From the NCBI GenBank assembly GCA_018389105.1, contig JACATO010002138.1:806001-870000 (forward strand): a stretch of 64,000 nucleotides of DNA, given 5' to 3'. The notes under the pieces were generated by a model that was given only the letters and a program-made list of their open reading frames with translations, ran no database searches and was not told the origin of the DNA. Source of the DNA: Nautilus pompilius (Eukaryota > Mollusca > Cephalopoda > Nautilida > Nautilidae). Each line of letters starts with the position of its first letter. The first letter of the stretch is position 1. Both the position numbers and the translations under genes were made by a program. Shown here piece after piece: positions 1 through 12,900 of this stretch.

Positions 1-3000
1 AAAAAGATAGCCCCTGCCACTTTTAAAAAGCTTATTTATAGGTTTGTGAATGTTACCCAACAAATCTTAGCTTCTCAACAGTTTTTCAAAAATAGAATGT
101 TAACCTGAGCATTTTGTGCCGCAAATTGAAAGTTTTGTGTGGTGTAAGATATTTTTACCTAAAAAGGCATGGATTTAAAAATGTCCTCCTCAAATGTCTT
201 TTATTTGTCATACAGTTTCCAGAGAAAACTAGTACAAAAGTATTTCACCAAGAAAAACAACAAAACAAAAGGCTAAAATACAGTTATGATGTCCTAAAGT
301 TATAAAGTCTCTCCTACGTGTTCTGATACTGGAATAAGTAACAAAGACCAGTCATGAAAATAACATCTTTCTGTTAATTTCTCAATGTGTCATGATTCAA
401 AAGTCAAAATATTACACTGCAGTTTCGAGTGAATAACTGTTTAATTCTTTTGGGTTCAGTCCTCTGATACCAACATGAAATTAGTTTGTCTATTAAAAAA
501 ACAAAAGAGTTGGTTAGAGGTGAGTAGGAGTTCGTTTATATGCTTATCATCTCAGGTGGTGGGGAGATTGTTTTTCTTTGCAAGAAATTTGAACCTCTTT
601 TAGTCTGTCTGGACTTTGATTTGTGTAGGCTTGGTTATATTTCTTAAAGGTTAATTGCATTTATTACATACACCTTTTGTTGTCATTTCTAGGTCTTGTG
701 CAGCAGAAGTTAATTTTTCTGTCATTGGATATGAAAATGTTCTGAAAATTCTATTTCTTCCCGTTTGCTTTTCTGCAGTACCAGAGTTCTGAGAGTAGAA
801 ATGCAACCAGACTTTTATGATTATGGGATTCAAGCTAATGCCTTACAGTCATCTTCGTAAAAAAAAGACACCAAATAAAATCTGATTTTTAACAGATAAT
901 GCACACCTTGAAATTTTTTCACCAGGAACAATGTTAATTACATTGCTAAGTTAAACTTTCCTTATTACCCCTAATAACTATAATAGTTCCAATAATAGAC
1001 TAATTTAAAGAGAAGTTTTCTTAATGCTACAGTGATCAAGATAGAGTTTGGGATGTCTTGTTGTCTGTGCAGTGAAGTACTCCCAAGTTTTGCTGGCTTT
1101 TGGGGGATCCTTAGGTTTAAAGCCTGACAGTTAGGTTGACCTTGGTTAATTTGGTAGATTCTGGGTCAGCAGTGGTCAGTTAGGTTGAGCTCAACCAAGT
1201 AACCTGGGCTAGCTCTAGAATGACAGTTTGACCAGGTTAATGGTGATGTATGCACTTACAGCAAATCCTTTTTTTTTTTTTTTTTTTTTTAACTAGTCTT
1301 TGCAGTCTCTTCTGAGAGCAAAAGAAAGAGATAAGTTCTTCCATTATTGAGGTTATTGATTTAAAATTCTGGAATTCTCATTTTTTTAAAATTAATATTT
1401 TCAAATAAAAACAACAACAAAAAAACACCATAACCTTCTCTTTTATTTTTAAAACTTTTTTTTAAAAAAAAATGTAGCTTTCTTTTTTAGACTTGTTCAT
1501 ATCGTTTGTCCGTAATAAATCTTGAGATATCATAATAAAATTGTGAAAATTCTCTGGGAAATATGCAACAAATACATGAGGGGCAACACTCCCTTTTCTT
1601 CCTTTGCTGATGGTGACATTATGCAAAAGCTCTGGTGAGTCTTTGAGATGAGTCTGGCAGCACAATCAGCCATCCACTGCACGTGTACAGAGCAAAATCC
1701 AAAAAAATGGCTTTTGTAATCAAAGACCTGTGGGGAGCAACTTTTTATTTTCTGATCAGCTGATGGATGTACACAGGGAAATGTTGCCTTGTTGACATTG
1801 AGTGATGGAATCGAGTTTCAACAACTTCCATTGCTATCATGCCAAGGGGGATAATATTACCAGAATTGGCAGGTGATGAGTGAGAGTTGGTTTCACCATT
1901 ACCAGTCTATGGCAGTTTCTAAGCAGCAGAATCACCAAGACCTTCTGCTCAAGAGACTCATTGCTATGCAATCAGCTGATAATGTCATTTATTGTCTATG
2001 AGGTCATAATATGAAAAGTCGACTCCATGGAACTAGCCTCATTATAATGAATGACAAATGACTTTACAGTGCTTGGGTTCAGAGAGGTTGGGGGTTGGCT
2101 TGCTATGAAGTCATTGTCCTCTTTTTGCTTTTCAACTTTTAATTAGGAAAAGTCTTCAACTTGCTCCTAAGATAATTGAAACCCAGATCTGGGTTCTCAC
2201 CATGACGCATAATTTTTTTTATTGGAGTCTCTAACCATTTAACTTATGTTGGGCAAGAGCTGATTTTATCAACTGTAGTTCTGCTTTTATTGCCATTTTA
2301 CTTAAGACATTGTGATGTCCCAGAGACCAACTGACAGGTACTGAAGACATTCCTCATAACATTTGATCCCATTTCTAATAATTATAATAATAAACTTCAC
2401 TACTTTCTTTTTCTAAAATAACATTTCCCCTGCATTATATATATATATATTAACCATAATAAACTAGCATACACTAAAAGTAATTTTTCTTTTAATAATG
2501 CAGTAACAGTAAATAACATTAACTAACCATTGCTATTGTTGCAAATATATTTTTTTGTACTGTGTGTGAAATCACTTGTTTAGCACATTAATAAACCATC
2601 AGTTCTCATTTCTTGTTGTTTTTTTTTCACTTTTCAGCATTATTTTACTTTCCAGCTACCCATGTACTATTATTCTGATTTTGGGTGGGATTTATTACAA
2701 CCAGGTGTTGAAACTCTATAAATGCTCTCTTTTAAGAGCTTTTCTGAACACACACGCACATGCTAATTACTGCTTTTAAAAAAAAAAAATAGAATTAAGT
2801 GTTGTCTTGTTTAGATTTGGTTTCTAAAATGACAGTGGATGTAGATTTGTGTATTTGCATTTGTTCCGTCAAATCTAAGAGAACAGCAATTCTAGAAGTA
2901 TTATTGAATCTTTTTATACATTCAGTATTTCTTTGCCTCATATATTAAATCTCTGAATCTTGCCATTTCTTTACACTTTGATTCTGAATAATATAATGAA

Positions 3001-6000
3001 TATGGCATATAGTATTTTGAGGCAGTAAAACTGGCTTTAAATTGTGTGAATAGAATGGCTTCATTGCTGGAAAGATAATTGTTTTGTTTGCTATTTCAAG
3101 ACTATGTGCATATGATCTATCTAGGCTAGAGATTCCCAGCATGCAAATTAGATCTTGAGACTCTGCACTTTGGGGGATATTTATACTTAAGAAAAACCAA
3201 CAAAATTCTGTTTATCTTTGCACTAGGGATATTTAAATGAAATCCAACCAGTGAGGTAGCCTACTGGACTGCTATGGCCAAGAGCTCAGAGTTCAATTCC
3301 TGCAGAGCACTGACTCAATTTGGTGTACCTCCCTGGAATGATTACCTTTGGATGCTCCAATTTCCTTCCACATCTAAATGATGAAGAATTCTAGTAGCTA
3401 TTTCTCTTTTGAAGAGGGTTGATTAGTAAATGAAGAAAGACACGCTATTAGCAATTCTATTACAGCTAGGTTTCATTTAAACGTCCCTTATAGTTGCACA
3501 GTAAAAAGGTATCAATCAATAAGTAATGATGAATCCACAAATCTTGCTACCACAAAATCTCTGTTATCGATAATGTTTATAAAATGATGATAGTGAAAAA
3601 TATGAGAGACAGATGGTTGGATAGAGATTTTAACAAGGATTTGGGAAGAATACAAAGCTATCTTTGTGCATTTCAAAGCAAATTTCATTTTAAGATGATG
3701 CATTATATATCATCATTTGTTTACCTTGTTGTGTACTCAAAACTTTAAAGAATATAAGAATCTTAAACTACACTCAACACTTGATTTGTAGGCCATCCAT
3801 GCAAAATGCCATGCCCCATTTTTTTCTATTAGATGGATGACAGCGATAGTAAAGTTTAGGGCAGTAATATAATTCATTTTATATCTCTTTTTTTTTTTGA
3901 TAGTTGAAAGCCAAAGTATAGATGGATAAATTATTTTTCCTCTCTAAACAATCCCATCAACACAGCTCGATACTAACTAACATGTGCCTGTGTGTGTGTT
4001 TTTTTACAACTACGTAATGAGTTTTATCTCTCATCTCATCACTGTGTCAAGATCTTGGTTGCTGGCCTTTTTTTCTAAATTGAATAATTTGAATCATGGT
4101 ATTTGGGTCAACTCTACTGTTTGTAGCTTTTGGCTATGTCTCAACCTAGGGCTGTCATTATGCATCTCGTTTTTTTTTTTTCAGGTTTGAATGCATTTAT
4201 CAGTAAGGTTGTTTGTACAGTCCAGGAAAGCTACAAACTTTGCTATTGTTCAAGTTGTTGTTAATACTTTTGAAGGGGAACTGTGGTGTTTCAATCCTTT
4301 ATAATAAGCTTGGCCTAAAATGTGTATCATAGCAATATAATGCATCAGGTTTTTGTCAACTGGTAATTAAGGAAACACCTGACTTTCTTCAATATTCTGG
4401 GCAGAAAAGCTTTCTCAGTTTATCCCAGCTGTCTGTCTAAGCAGGTCGAGGGGAAGAGGATTCTACAGAAAAGAAGAAGAAAGTTTAGCATCATCCAACT
4501 AATTTTCTTTTACTTGTACCCTGCCAAGAATCCTTAACTATCACTTCAAAGTTGAAAATGAGTTTTAAAAGGTCTTAATCCCCCCCCCCCGAGTAATTTT
4601 GTTATCTCTCAGATGCAATTTTAGGTATCTGCATTTGACATTCACCATCAGATTGAAGCATTTAATACCGATATGGAGATGGGTAAAAAAGGTGTTTTCG
4701 TTGTTTGAACTTTAGTTTCATCTTCTGCATAATGTATCCAGCCAGCACAGTTCCCTTTTAATATCTGCGTGCTTTTTGAAACTGTTATTTAGTTAACATG
4801 ATAATATACTGTTTAATTATTTTATACTAATACACTGGTAAATTTAGATCTTTAAATGTACTTAAAGTGATTAACCCTGATGTAGTTATGACTTTTATTT
4901 CCAAGCTTTTTGGTGGTCAGCTTCCTGTAGATTTTTATACCACAGTTTGTTTGGCTTTTTTGTCCGTTGAATTGTTCCTCTCTTTGTGGATAATTGCCTT
5001 ACAAAGCCAAACTGTAGGCGTTCAGAAACTTTCTTGTTCGAAACAGGGTGGTTTTTGCACCGAGAAGGAGCGTGACACAGAATTAACGTGGCTTTTCAGT
5101 TTGGAAGAAACCTGTCCGAGAGCTTGTGCCAATTCTTGCTGGGGCTATCGAGTCTGTTGCTTTAAAAGCAGCAGTTTGTATTTATCTTTCTTAAATCGTT
5201 TAATTAAGTTTTCCATAGGTCTGAGGTGAAGTGGGAGGGAGAAAGAAAACAAAACAATCAAAAACGACTCTAAAGTTCCAACTTGCTGTTGGTGTCAAAA
5301 CTTAATTATGAATGAAGGGGGTGTAGACCCAACACTGAAAGATGCTAAATAAATGGATTTACTGACTACAGCTAAGGCAGTATGTAGATATGAAAAGAAA
5401 AAAAGCAAATGTATATTGAATAAATACATTTTAGAAAGTGTGTGATCTTTTGCTTACATTTGAAGTCGGCAGTGCTACCGTCAGGATAACTTTTATTGAA
5501 ATCCAAGGAATAATATCTATTTTAATAATAACTAATTATATCTTTTTGACACTCATAAATTAAAATGTTCCGATACACTGCTCTCCATCTCGTAATGGTT
5601 AGAAAACTGTACAAGTGCGTAGCAGCCTCCACAGAATTACTGTAGATGAATTGTAACAAAATAAATGAAAGACATTCAAATTAATATGTAGTGACAAATC
5701 GGTGAATCACTTTTTTGTTCTAATAATCAACAAGAAACATCAGTTATTCTGCTTTTTGGATAACGTTTACCATAGTGCTTATTGTACATTCAGAATGCCA
5801 CTTAGTTCATTTTGTTATTATTTTTAGTCGACTGCGAATGAGGACATTAAGGCTGCATTTATTGACAAACTCCTTTCAAACTTGTCTTCTGTGAATTATC
5901 AAAACAGAACTAAAACAACATGGTGTTGCTTGCTGTTTTACTCCTCCAGTTTATCTTAATACTTCGAATTTAAGCAATTTATAAACAGTGCTTATGTGGG

Positions 6001-6286
6001 GTTTGCAATTTTTATCTTTTTATTTTTTCTTGTTCTCAAAACATCACACACGGTTTATTAAATAATTGCTCTCTATTATACTGTTAGTCAGTTTTTCATG
6101 CTGCACACTGGTAATGCAACCTTTATCTCCTCTCCCTTGTGGGGGTGCCATAGAAACAGGAGCTTTTTCACATCCACCAGAAAGCTTGGGTTGCTGTAAT
6201 GGTGCTAGATGTGCCTGTGATGAGAGCGGACTGTATGACATCATCAGTCATGTTTTCTCTGAATGCCAACGTTTTACTTTTGTTAG
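1..6286. other. Upstream non-coding stretch, presumably intron of CLASP
   Basis: This is AT-rich sequence with many T-runs (for example 1268-1290). A C-run lies at 4580-4590, a short (TA)n tract near 2437, and a tRNA-headed SINE at about 3249 (listed separately). I could not find exons for TOG1 or the DEDSVDGNRPSS-like lead-in of vertebrate CLASP. It may be intron or, if a short-isoform promoter is used, upstream region. No CpG-rich promoter-like segment stands out. Confidence 0.5.
3249..3420 (+). repeat. tRNA-derived SINE (head plus part of body)
   Basis: The segment has a Pol III type 2 promoter layout. An A-box-like TAGCCTACTGG lies at about 3256 and a B-box-like AGTTCAATTCC at about 3290, with the spacing expected of a tRNA. 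The body after the head, to about 3420, is unrelated to any tRNA acceptor arm, so this reads as a SINE rather than a functional tRNA gene. The end is estimated, since no clear tail or target-site duplication was resolved. The family is not recognised. Confidence 0.5.
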
Positions 6287-6325
6287 CCGCTCAGCTTCCG
6301 TACAAACGACGCCAATCAAGCTCAG
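6287..6325 (+). CDS. CLASP: Possible CLASP exon just before the TOG2 lead-in (39 nt)
   Basis: A pyrimidine-rich stretch ending in TTGTTAG precedes 6287, and a GTAACC donor follows 6325. Read with two leading bases it gives AQLPYKRRQSSS and leaves one base, exactly the phase needed by the next exon at 9919, to give SSG across the junction. The basic, Ser-rich content suits the segment before AGAVDEEDF in vertebrate CLASP. The length is 39 nt, divisible by three. Similarity to a known exon is weak because this part of CLASP diverges quickly, so the call rests on splice sites and phase. Confidence 0.45.
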
Positions 6326-9300
6326 GTAACCTGTTATGTTTTGGTAAGAACGCAGATCAGCATGTTTTGCTTTGTGTTGAATTGGTTTTTACTTAACATT
6401 TGCTCGGTGCTTTTCCTAGCATTAATATAAATATATATATATTGTTGGATTTGGTTGTCATTCATTATTTTCATTCTACTCTCCCATCCTTAGTGCCCCT
6501 GTTAATAGAATCTTTCTTGTGTTTGGCTTTGTAGAACTAGCTAGATAGACCTGTGTAATGATAATGATTGTTTGTTCTTACTGTGAATCCTTTCAGGAAA
6601 TTGCTTTGTTGGTTTTCATTAAGCCAATTACTATATACACTTTTAAAAATATATACAATGAATTTCACCCTTTCCTGGGGTTGGGCATTTTATTTATCAT
6701 CTTCTCTCCTTTATCAGAGTTGCAACTGGGTATAGGTTCTGAGAGGTATGTTCAGGCATTAGTTTCTTGTTGTAATAATAGCCACCCTGGTAAAATCTAT
6801 CAGAAGCTTGAAGGCTGCTTTTAAAAGAACAACAACTAGACAAAACTGTGGAAGATTCTTCAGAATGTGAAAATGAGTAACTGAAAGGCAATAGAGGTGG
6901 AGGATAGCAGTAGCAAGAGGAGAAACACCATACGAAGCATACATATTAGTGATGTTGGCCAGTTGTTTGAAAGCCTTAAAGAAGCAAACATTGATTTTTC
7001 TCCCTAATTTCAGAATTGCTAGGTTCAATCCAAATGATGCATTGAAAAGAGAGTCAGTGTGAGTTTCTGATGGGAGACAAAATGAAGCAGAGTATGGAGG
7101 GGTGGTGTGCGTGCACGTGTGTGGCAAAATGTACAAAGTGAAGAAGGGCTATACTTAACCCCTTCTAATATCCCCTCTCATTCTTAGGAGAAGCTTGACT
7201 AGAAACCAAGGCGGAAGGTTTAAAGCAAGTCTGTCTTGTTTTTTCTTTAGCTTTTACACAGCTGTCACAATTTAAATGTTTAATAATTACCTGAACAAAA
7301 GAATGGCTTTAAAAAATTTTTTTAAATATATTAAAACACTTTTCTTTAAACTTAACAAAAGTTTTGTGTTCAATTTTTTTTTTATTATATAATGATTGAT
7401 TTACTCATAAAAATGCATTTTTAAATCAGGAGTCAACAACAAAAACAAGGACCTGGGTATTTGTTGACTCCTGAGAAGTTTTGCATTCATTTTTTTTTTT
7501 TTTGTTTTCTTGGTTAGGGTTTTTGTCGTTATCAGTTTAAAACTGGGATTTCTGTAAGAAGATGCATTTATAAGCAGCAGTGTAGTTTTGTTTTTTTCTG
7601 TTCTGTTTTTTTTTTTAAAGAGGGGTCATGGCATGTGAACTTTCCACTGGTGTGTGTATTTATAGTCGAAATTTGGTTAATATGGGTTCGGTGAAAAAGA
7701 AACCACCACCAACCAAAATCCCAGAATGCTGTACATGACCAGTGTTCTGAAGAGAATGCACTAGGTACTCTTGGGGTCATGGCTTTTGAAACTTATTAGC
7801 TTTCTGAGTAGGAAGCTATGCAGGGCAGGGAAGGAAGAGAAATTGAAACCAGGATTTTGAGGTAGACAGGTTTTGTTTTGTTTTATTTATTCTTAAACGC
7901 TTTTGACAGAGAAGCTGTGGTGGCACTTTGTTGTGTTGTCTTTGATAGGCTCTGCAATGGAAGAAAAATAAGTAACGTTATTAGATTCCTTCAGCAGAGC
8001 CTATGGTCGACTACTGGACAGGCCCCTTCTTTCCCTGACATGGACGCTGCTTGCTCTTGGGCTTCGTCCAAGTTCTAAAAAGTGTAGAGTTCCATTTGGA
8101 ATCAATCTATCGGTCAGAAATGCTGAGCCCCTCTTGTGGTACGGGATAGGCAACCCTAGCAAATAACCATAGCAGTGTGCCCCCTTATTGTCTCCAATGT
8201 GGAGAGGTTATCTTTGTTGTAAAGATTGGTGTACCACGAAGCACAACACCAATGTGAGGTTTCTTTTTTGTTGTGTCTCTCCTTTTGGATGATAAAAGTT
8301 CAGTTTGTTGTGATAAATGCTTGATTGCTATCTTGTTAAACAAACAAACAAAAATGCAAAGCATTTCTCTTTGATAGAAAACCAACCTGGCTAGAGACCA
8401 CCTGTTACAAAAAGGGTCTATTTTATATCAATTGCATCTTAGTAGTATATCTGCAGTTGGTTTTGTTATGATATGAAATCCCTCCCTTCCCTTTTTAATG
8501 GTATTTACTATATGTAAATATGTCAATTCAGAATAATTAAAGGCCAGTCCCTATATTTTCATTGGCAGAAAAATCCTCAAGGACTAAAATTTTTTGTTAA
8601 ACACTAGTTTGCTACTGAATCAATATCCTCTCTTTAAAAAAAAAAAACAAACAAAATTCCAATCTCAGAATGCTCCATTCTGTCAGTCCAATTTCTAAAA
8701 GCATGTAGCAGCATCCCTCACACATACACAACACACCTACATGGAACCTGTTAGCAAGCCAAAGTGTATGCTCGGATGCTCAATATCATCAGAACCAGTG
8801 ACTGGTGGAGTGTGGTCAAGCTTGCTAGCAATTGGTTTAGAATGGCAGTGTTCATGCTCACTGTGCGGCATCTTTCACTTTTCTCTTCCTCGCAGCTTAG
8901 TCACATGGCTAGATAGATAGCTTATCGCTATATTTGTTTTTGTTTTTTTTAAAAATCACCTTTGCAGTGTGTAAGTGTATTTTTTCTAGGTTTGTAATAA
9001 TGCATTTTTTAACTTTCTGCATGCTTACAAAAGAAACTCTCTAAATATAATTTTTTTTATATTCTGTGGAGTTACATCCATTTTTCTTTAACAAAACTTG
9101 TTTCTGGGTCTTCATCTGTGACATCTTGAAGACATATTGTGTTTCAGTAAGCGTTCTTGTATCCCTGCATGAAGGAAGAGCACAAATATGCAGTACTTTT
9201 GCACTATATTCTGCAGAGACGTTTTTCTTCTTCTTTTTTTATGAGATCAGAACTGAAATGTAGCAGTTGTAATCATTCTTTGGCTTGGTTTGCACAGGGC

Positions 9301-9918
9301 CAGAAGTTTCTTATATGCAGCTGAACCTCTGTTTCGCTCAGACCAGATCTCGGAAAGTGTTGCCCACTACCTTACACGCCTGGAAGAATGGACCCTTTCT
9401 GTCAACATTGACACTTTAAAATTTAAAATAAAAAATAAAAAAAAAGAAAGAGAGAGCGAGAAGAAAAATCTTGTAGCAACCAATCCCCTCAAAACAGTTT
9501 CTGTTTTGTGTTCCATGTTTAGAAACAACCTGCAGTGAAAAATGTTTTTGATAACAAGAATTTTCATATGCTGGAATCTCCCTTTGTGGGAGCAGTTCTC
9601 TTTCTCTATTTAGCCAATTAAGAAACACTAAGTGATTCTTTCTTTCCAAATAATAGTTCTGATTATAAAAAAAAAGTTTGAATTGCATTAAATAATATTC
9701 TCTTTGTGACAATTATTCTTAACAAAATGTTTTTGTCTGCCATTGAAATAAACTGTAAAGTAGGTGTGCACTGGCATTGCTGTTGATGATTCTCCGAAGT
9801 GCTTGGATTAATTCAGTTTTTCCTAAAAAGTTGTCAGAAAAAATGTGTGTAACTTATTGCTTTTAGTTTGAGTTTGTTTCTAGTGGAACAAAAAAACAAA
9901 CCTTTTTTTCTTTTTTAG
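6326..9918 (+). other. Intron before the TOG2 lead-in exon
   Basis: AT-rich intronic sequence. It holds a 14-bp perfect hairpin at 7426-7474 (listed separately), long T-runs near 7490 and 7600, and an A-rich tail-like segment at about 9420-9455 that could mark the end of an old retroposed copy starting near 9290. No further coding exon was recognised. Confidence 0.55.
7426..7474. repeat. Perfect 14-bp inverted repeat (hairpin)
   Basis: TCAGGAGTCAACAA at 7426-7439 is exactly complementary to TTGTTGACTCCTGA at 7461-7474, separated by 21 bases. It could be a transcribed hairpin or the remnant of a small foldback element. Neither is proved by sequence alone. Confidence 0.7.
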
Positions 9919-9989
9919 GTTCTGCAGCAGCAGGTGCAATAGATGAGCAGATGTTTATTAAGTCATTTGAAGATATTCCAAAAGTTCAG
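9919..9989 (+). CDS. CLASP: CLASP exon: acidic lead into TOG2
   Basis: The acceptor TTTTTTAG precedes 9919 and a CAG|GTAGCT donor follows 9989. Two leading bases complete a Gly codon from the previous exon, then the reading is SAAAGAIDEQMFIKSFEDIPKVQ-like and ends on a codon boundary. This matches the vertebrate segment with AGAVDEEDFIKAF and DVP that sits directly before TOG2. The length is 71 nt. The strong local match makes this the first exon I hold as certain. Confidence 0.92.
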
Positions 9990-12900
9990 GTAGCTTTTTT
10001 TTTTTTGTCAGGTTATTGAAATCAGTGGCTGCTTTATCTGCAGTAAGAGATGGAGTCAGAGGAGAATTGTAACCATGGTGAACCAAGCCAAAGCTTGAAA
10101 TCTTAGCGCTTGGATCTCATTTGTTGATAGGGTTTTTGTTAACATCGCTATTGATTCAGAAGACAGTTTTACCTAATTTGTGTGTGGTGAAGTGGTAGAG
10201 TAGCAAATAGGACAACAACAACAAAAAAAAAGCCCAGCAACAGCAAACCTCACTGCAAACCCAGGAAAAGCATAGACAAGGTGGCACACTATACCACTAA
10301 TTAGTCACTAAACTTGGGCAAATCCTTGGAGTTTGAATTCTAGACACCAACATTACAGGTATAAATTCAAAATGAACTAAAGTTTTTCTGAAAATGATGT
10401 TTTAGTTATCCATGGGATTTTCTGGAAGTTTTGTAACAAACAAATCTTTGATTGTGTTTGGCAGTATGAAATGATTATTCTGTTGACTATTGACAAACCG
10501 GATAGGGAAATTTAGAATTGTCAAGAAATACTTGTCTCTTAAATTAGGTAAGGTATGTTGAACAGCCATTTCAATCCAGATTTGTCTTTAGAAATAAAAT
10601 ATTTACATTATCACAATTGTTGTAATATTTTAATTATGTATGTACATGTCATAACTAGAGATAATGAGTATGAAATGTTCAGATATAAGCCTAATTAACA
10701 GGCATACAGTTTGCATAGAGATTTCTGATTACTGAACCAAACTTGTTAGTGTGCCACTGATCTTTTAATAAAAGTATTTTGGACTTGGGTTTTTCCCAAT
10801 GCCAGTTTCTTTTGTTCTTCTTAAGTTAGAACTTCTTTTTGGCTTTGCTGGATGTAGTATGTACATGCAAGAAGGTATTTGAAAATTTTAAGGTGTTGAT
10901 GTCATTGTATCTGAATCACGGCTTCTCCATGTAACTTATTCATATTTGTATATGATTATTTAGTGAAAAGTAAAGTGAACATAAGTGATAGGTGTTTGTG
11001 TGGACTAGTAATGTACCACTTGAGTTGGTCAACAAATAAAAGCTGTTTACATAGTGTGCTTTTTTAAATGTATGCTGCCCAATTGAAAATATATGGTGGT
11101 AAGTGATAGTTGTGCATATGTACAATCTGTAGTTTTCCCTACCTGCTTTATTTACTTAGTTATTGCTCAATTTCCTTCTGAACTAATTATGGAATAACTG
11201 ATGCTTAAGTTACTAAATACTACAGTTATAGCTCTCAACACAATTAATTCTGTTGTTTCTTTTTTAAAAAATTAAAACAGACAGTACATCAAATTCCAAC
11301 TGATTGTTTGGGTAACTGATATATACACCAGTCGTCAAATCTAGGTGGCAGGTAGAGATTGCTCAACTGAGATAATTTGTTATTTGGCAAGTGGAACTTG
11401 TTTGCATTGGGCAGGTAAACATGGAATATACCCTGGAAGGTGTTTATGGTCATTGCTTAACTCAGATAGTTGTGGCTGCCTGGTCAGATTTGACTTTGAT
11501 GTTTCTTGCACCATAAGTATTAATATTTCCTCATCTCTTTGTTGTGGCTATTTTTGCAGGTATTTTCTAACAGAGATATTCAGGAACATCTAAATAAGAT
11601 AAAAGACGTTTTGTCAGATCCTAACAATGACTGGGAAAAAAGAGTTGAATCTGTAAGTTGTTTACTTGTTTCTCATACGTTGAAAGATTACAGTACTAGA
11701 GGTGTAATGATTTTTATGGCCTTATTTAACGAATATGAAGTCGTAGACAGGAAAAGTATTAGGATGAGTATATTGTAGTCCTTCATTCATCAGTTAAAAA
11801 CAAAAATAGATGCCAGTGATATATCACTTTTTCACAGCTCTTCTGTATCCTTACACAGAGGCAGCTTAAATATATGATATGAAGCCAGCTGAAATTTGCA
11901 GTGGTAGTTCACTTATGATTTTTCTGTTTTGTGTTTTCAGCTGCGCACAGTGAGGGCTTTGTTGGTTAGTGGTGCTGCCGACTATGAGGATTTCTTTTCG
12001 ACCCTTCGATTAACTGAACCATGTTTTATTTTGGCTGTTAAAGATTTACGCTCACAGGTTGTGAGAGAAGCCTCCATCACTATAGCGTGAGTATTCTGTA
12101 GCTCTGGCCATAATAATTCTCATTCCCCCCCTTTTCTTTTGTAATGCAAGGAAAAGAATTAATCATACTTGGTGTGTGTGGTCATGCATATTATCCCAGT
12201 TTACACTGGTATAGTACCTGCACTTTCCAATGATTCTATTCTGATCAACTTTTTGGAACACCAAAAATTCTTATGAGAGACCCTTTTTTTAAAGCTACAA
12301 AATACATTTTTGTCTCTTCCAGTTGTCATTTTTGAATATGCTTTTGGTATCCCTTTATTTATTTTTTTCTTTCTCATTTTTGGATAATTATTATTTTTTT
12401 TAACTAACAGAGATAAGGTAGAATGAATACTATATTGGTTCAAATTGTTGCCTAGGCCCCAATAAACCCCGATCTCTTACTTCAGCCTCCAAAAGCTATC
12501 AAAAATGTTCATTTGCCTGCATTCATAAATATCCCTGATGAACTCCCACCCCTCTCTAGGAATATTTTGGCACATGAATATTGTCCATTGAAGAATTTAG
12601 TTTGTAGAACATGATGACCCTTAATCATTGCATTTACAAACGCTAAATAAAATCAATCATCTCAGTTTGAATCACTGTGTAGCCCACTTAGTAGTCTTTT
12701 TCATCACAAGTATCTGCACCAGTGATAAATCATATTTTCTTGTTTGTTTTTTGATGTACCTCTTCCCTACCTAGCACACGTCTTCCCCAAGGTGTTAAAG
12801 ACTTTGGAAAGCATTCCTTTTGTGGGCAAGTGACTGTCGTGTTGCTAATCACATAATACTCTGTATTTAAAGTGATCCACACACACTGATTGTGTTAGAG

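Noticed and set aside
4867-5229. 120-codon open frame with hydrophobic N-terminal part
   Set aside because: No family match, no splice fit to CLASP, composition like the intron around it.
6044-6396. Overlapping open frames of 66-88 codons on both strands
   Set aside because: No recognised domain; only the 39 bases at 6287-6325 fit splice sites and CLASP phase.
8185-8280. Cys-x2-Cys reading (CLQCGE) followed by KIGV, like the zinc-finger tail of some LINE proteins
   Set aside because: Too short, no His pair, no upstream reverse-transcriptase piece; chance is more likely.
9290-9460. Open frame ending in an A-rich stretch, like a retroposed copy
   Set aside because: No recognisable source gene, no target-site duplication; mentioned only as a possibility in the intron entry.
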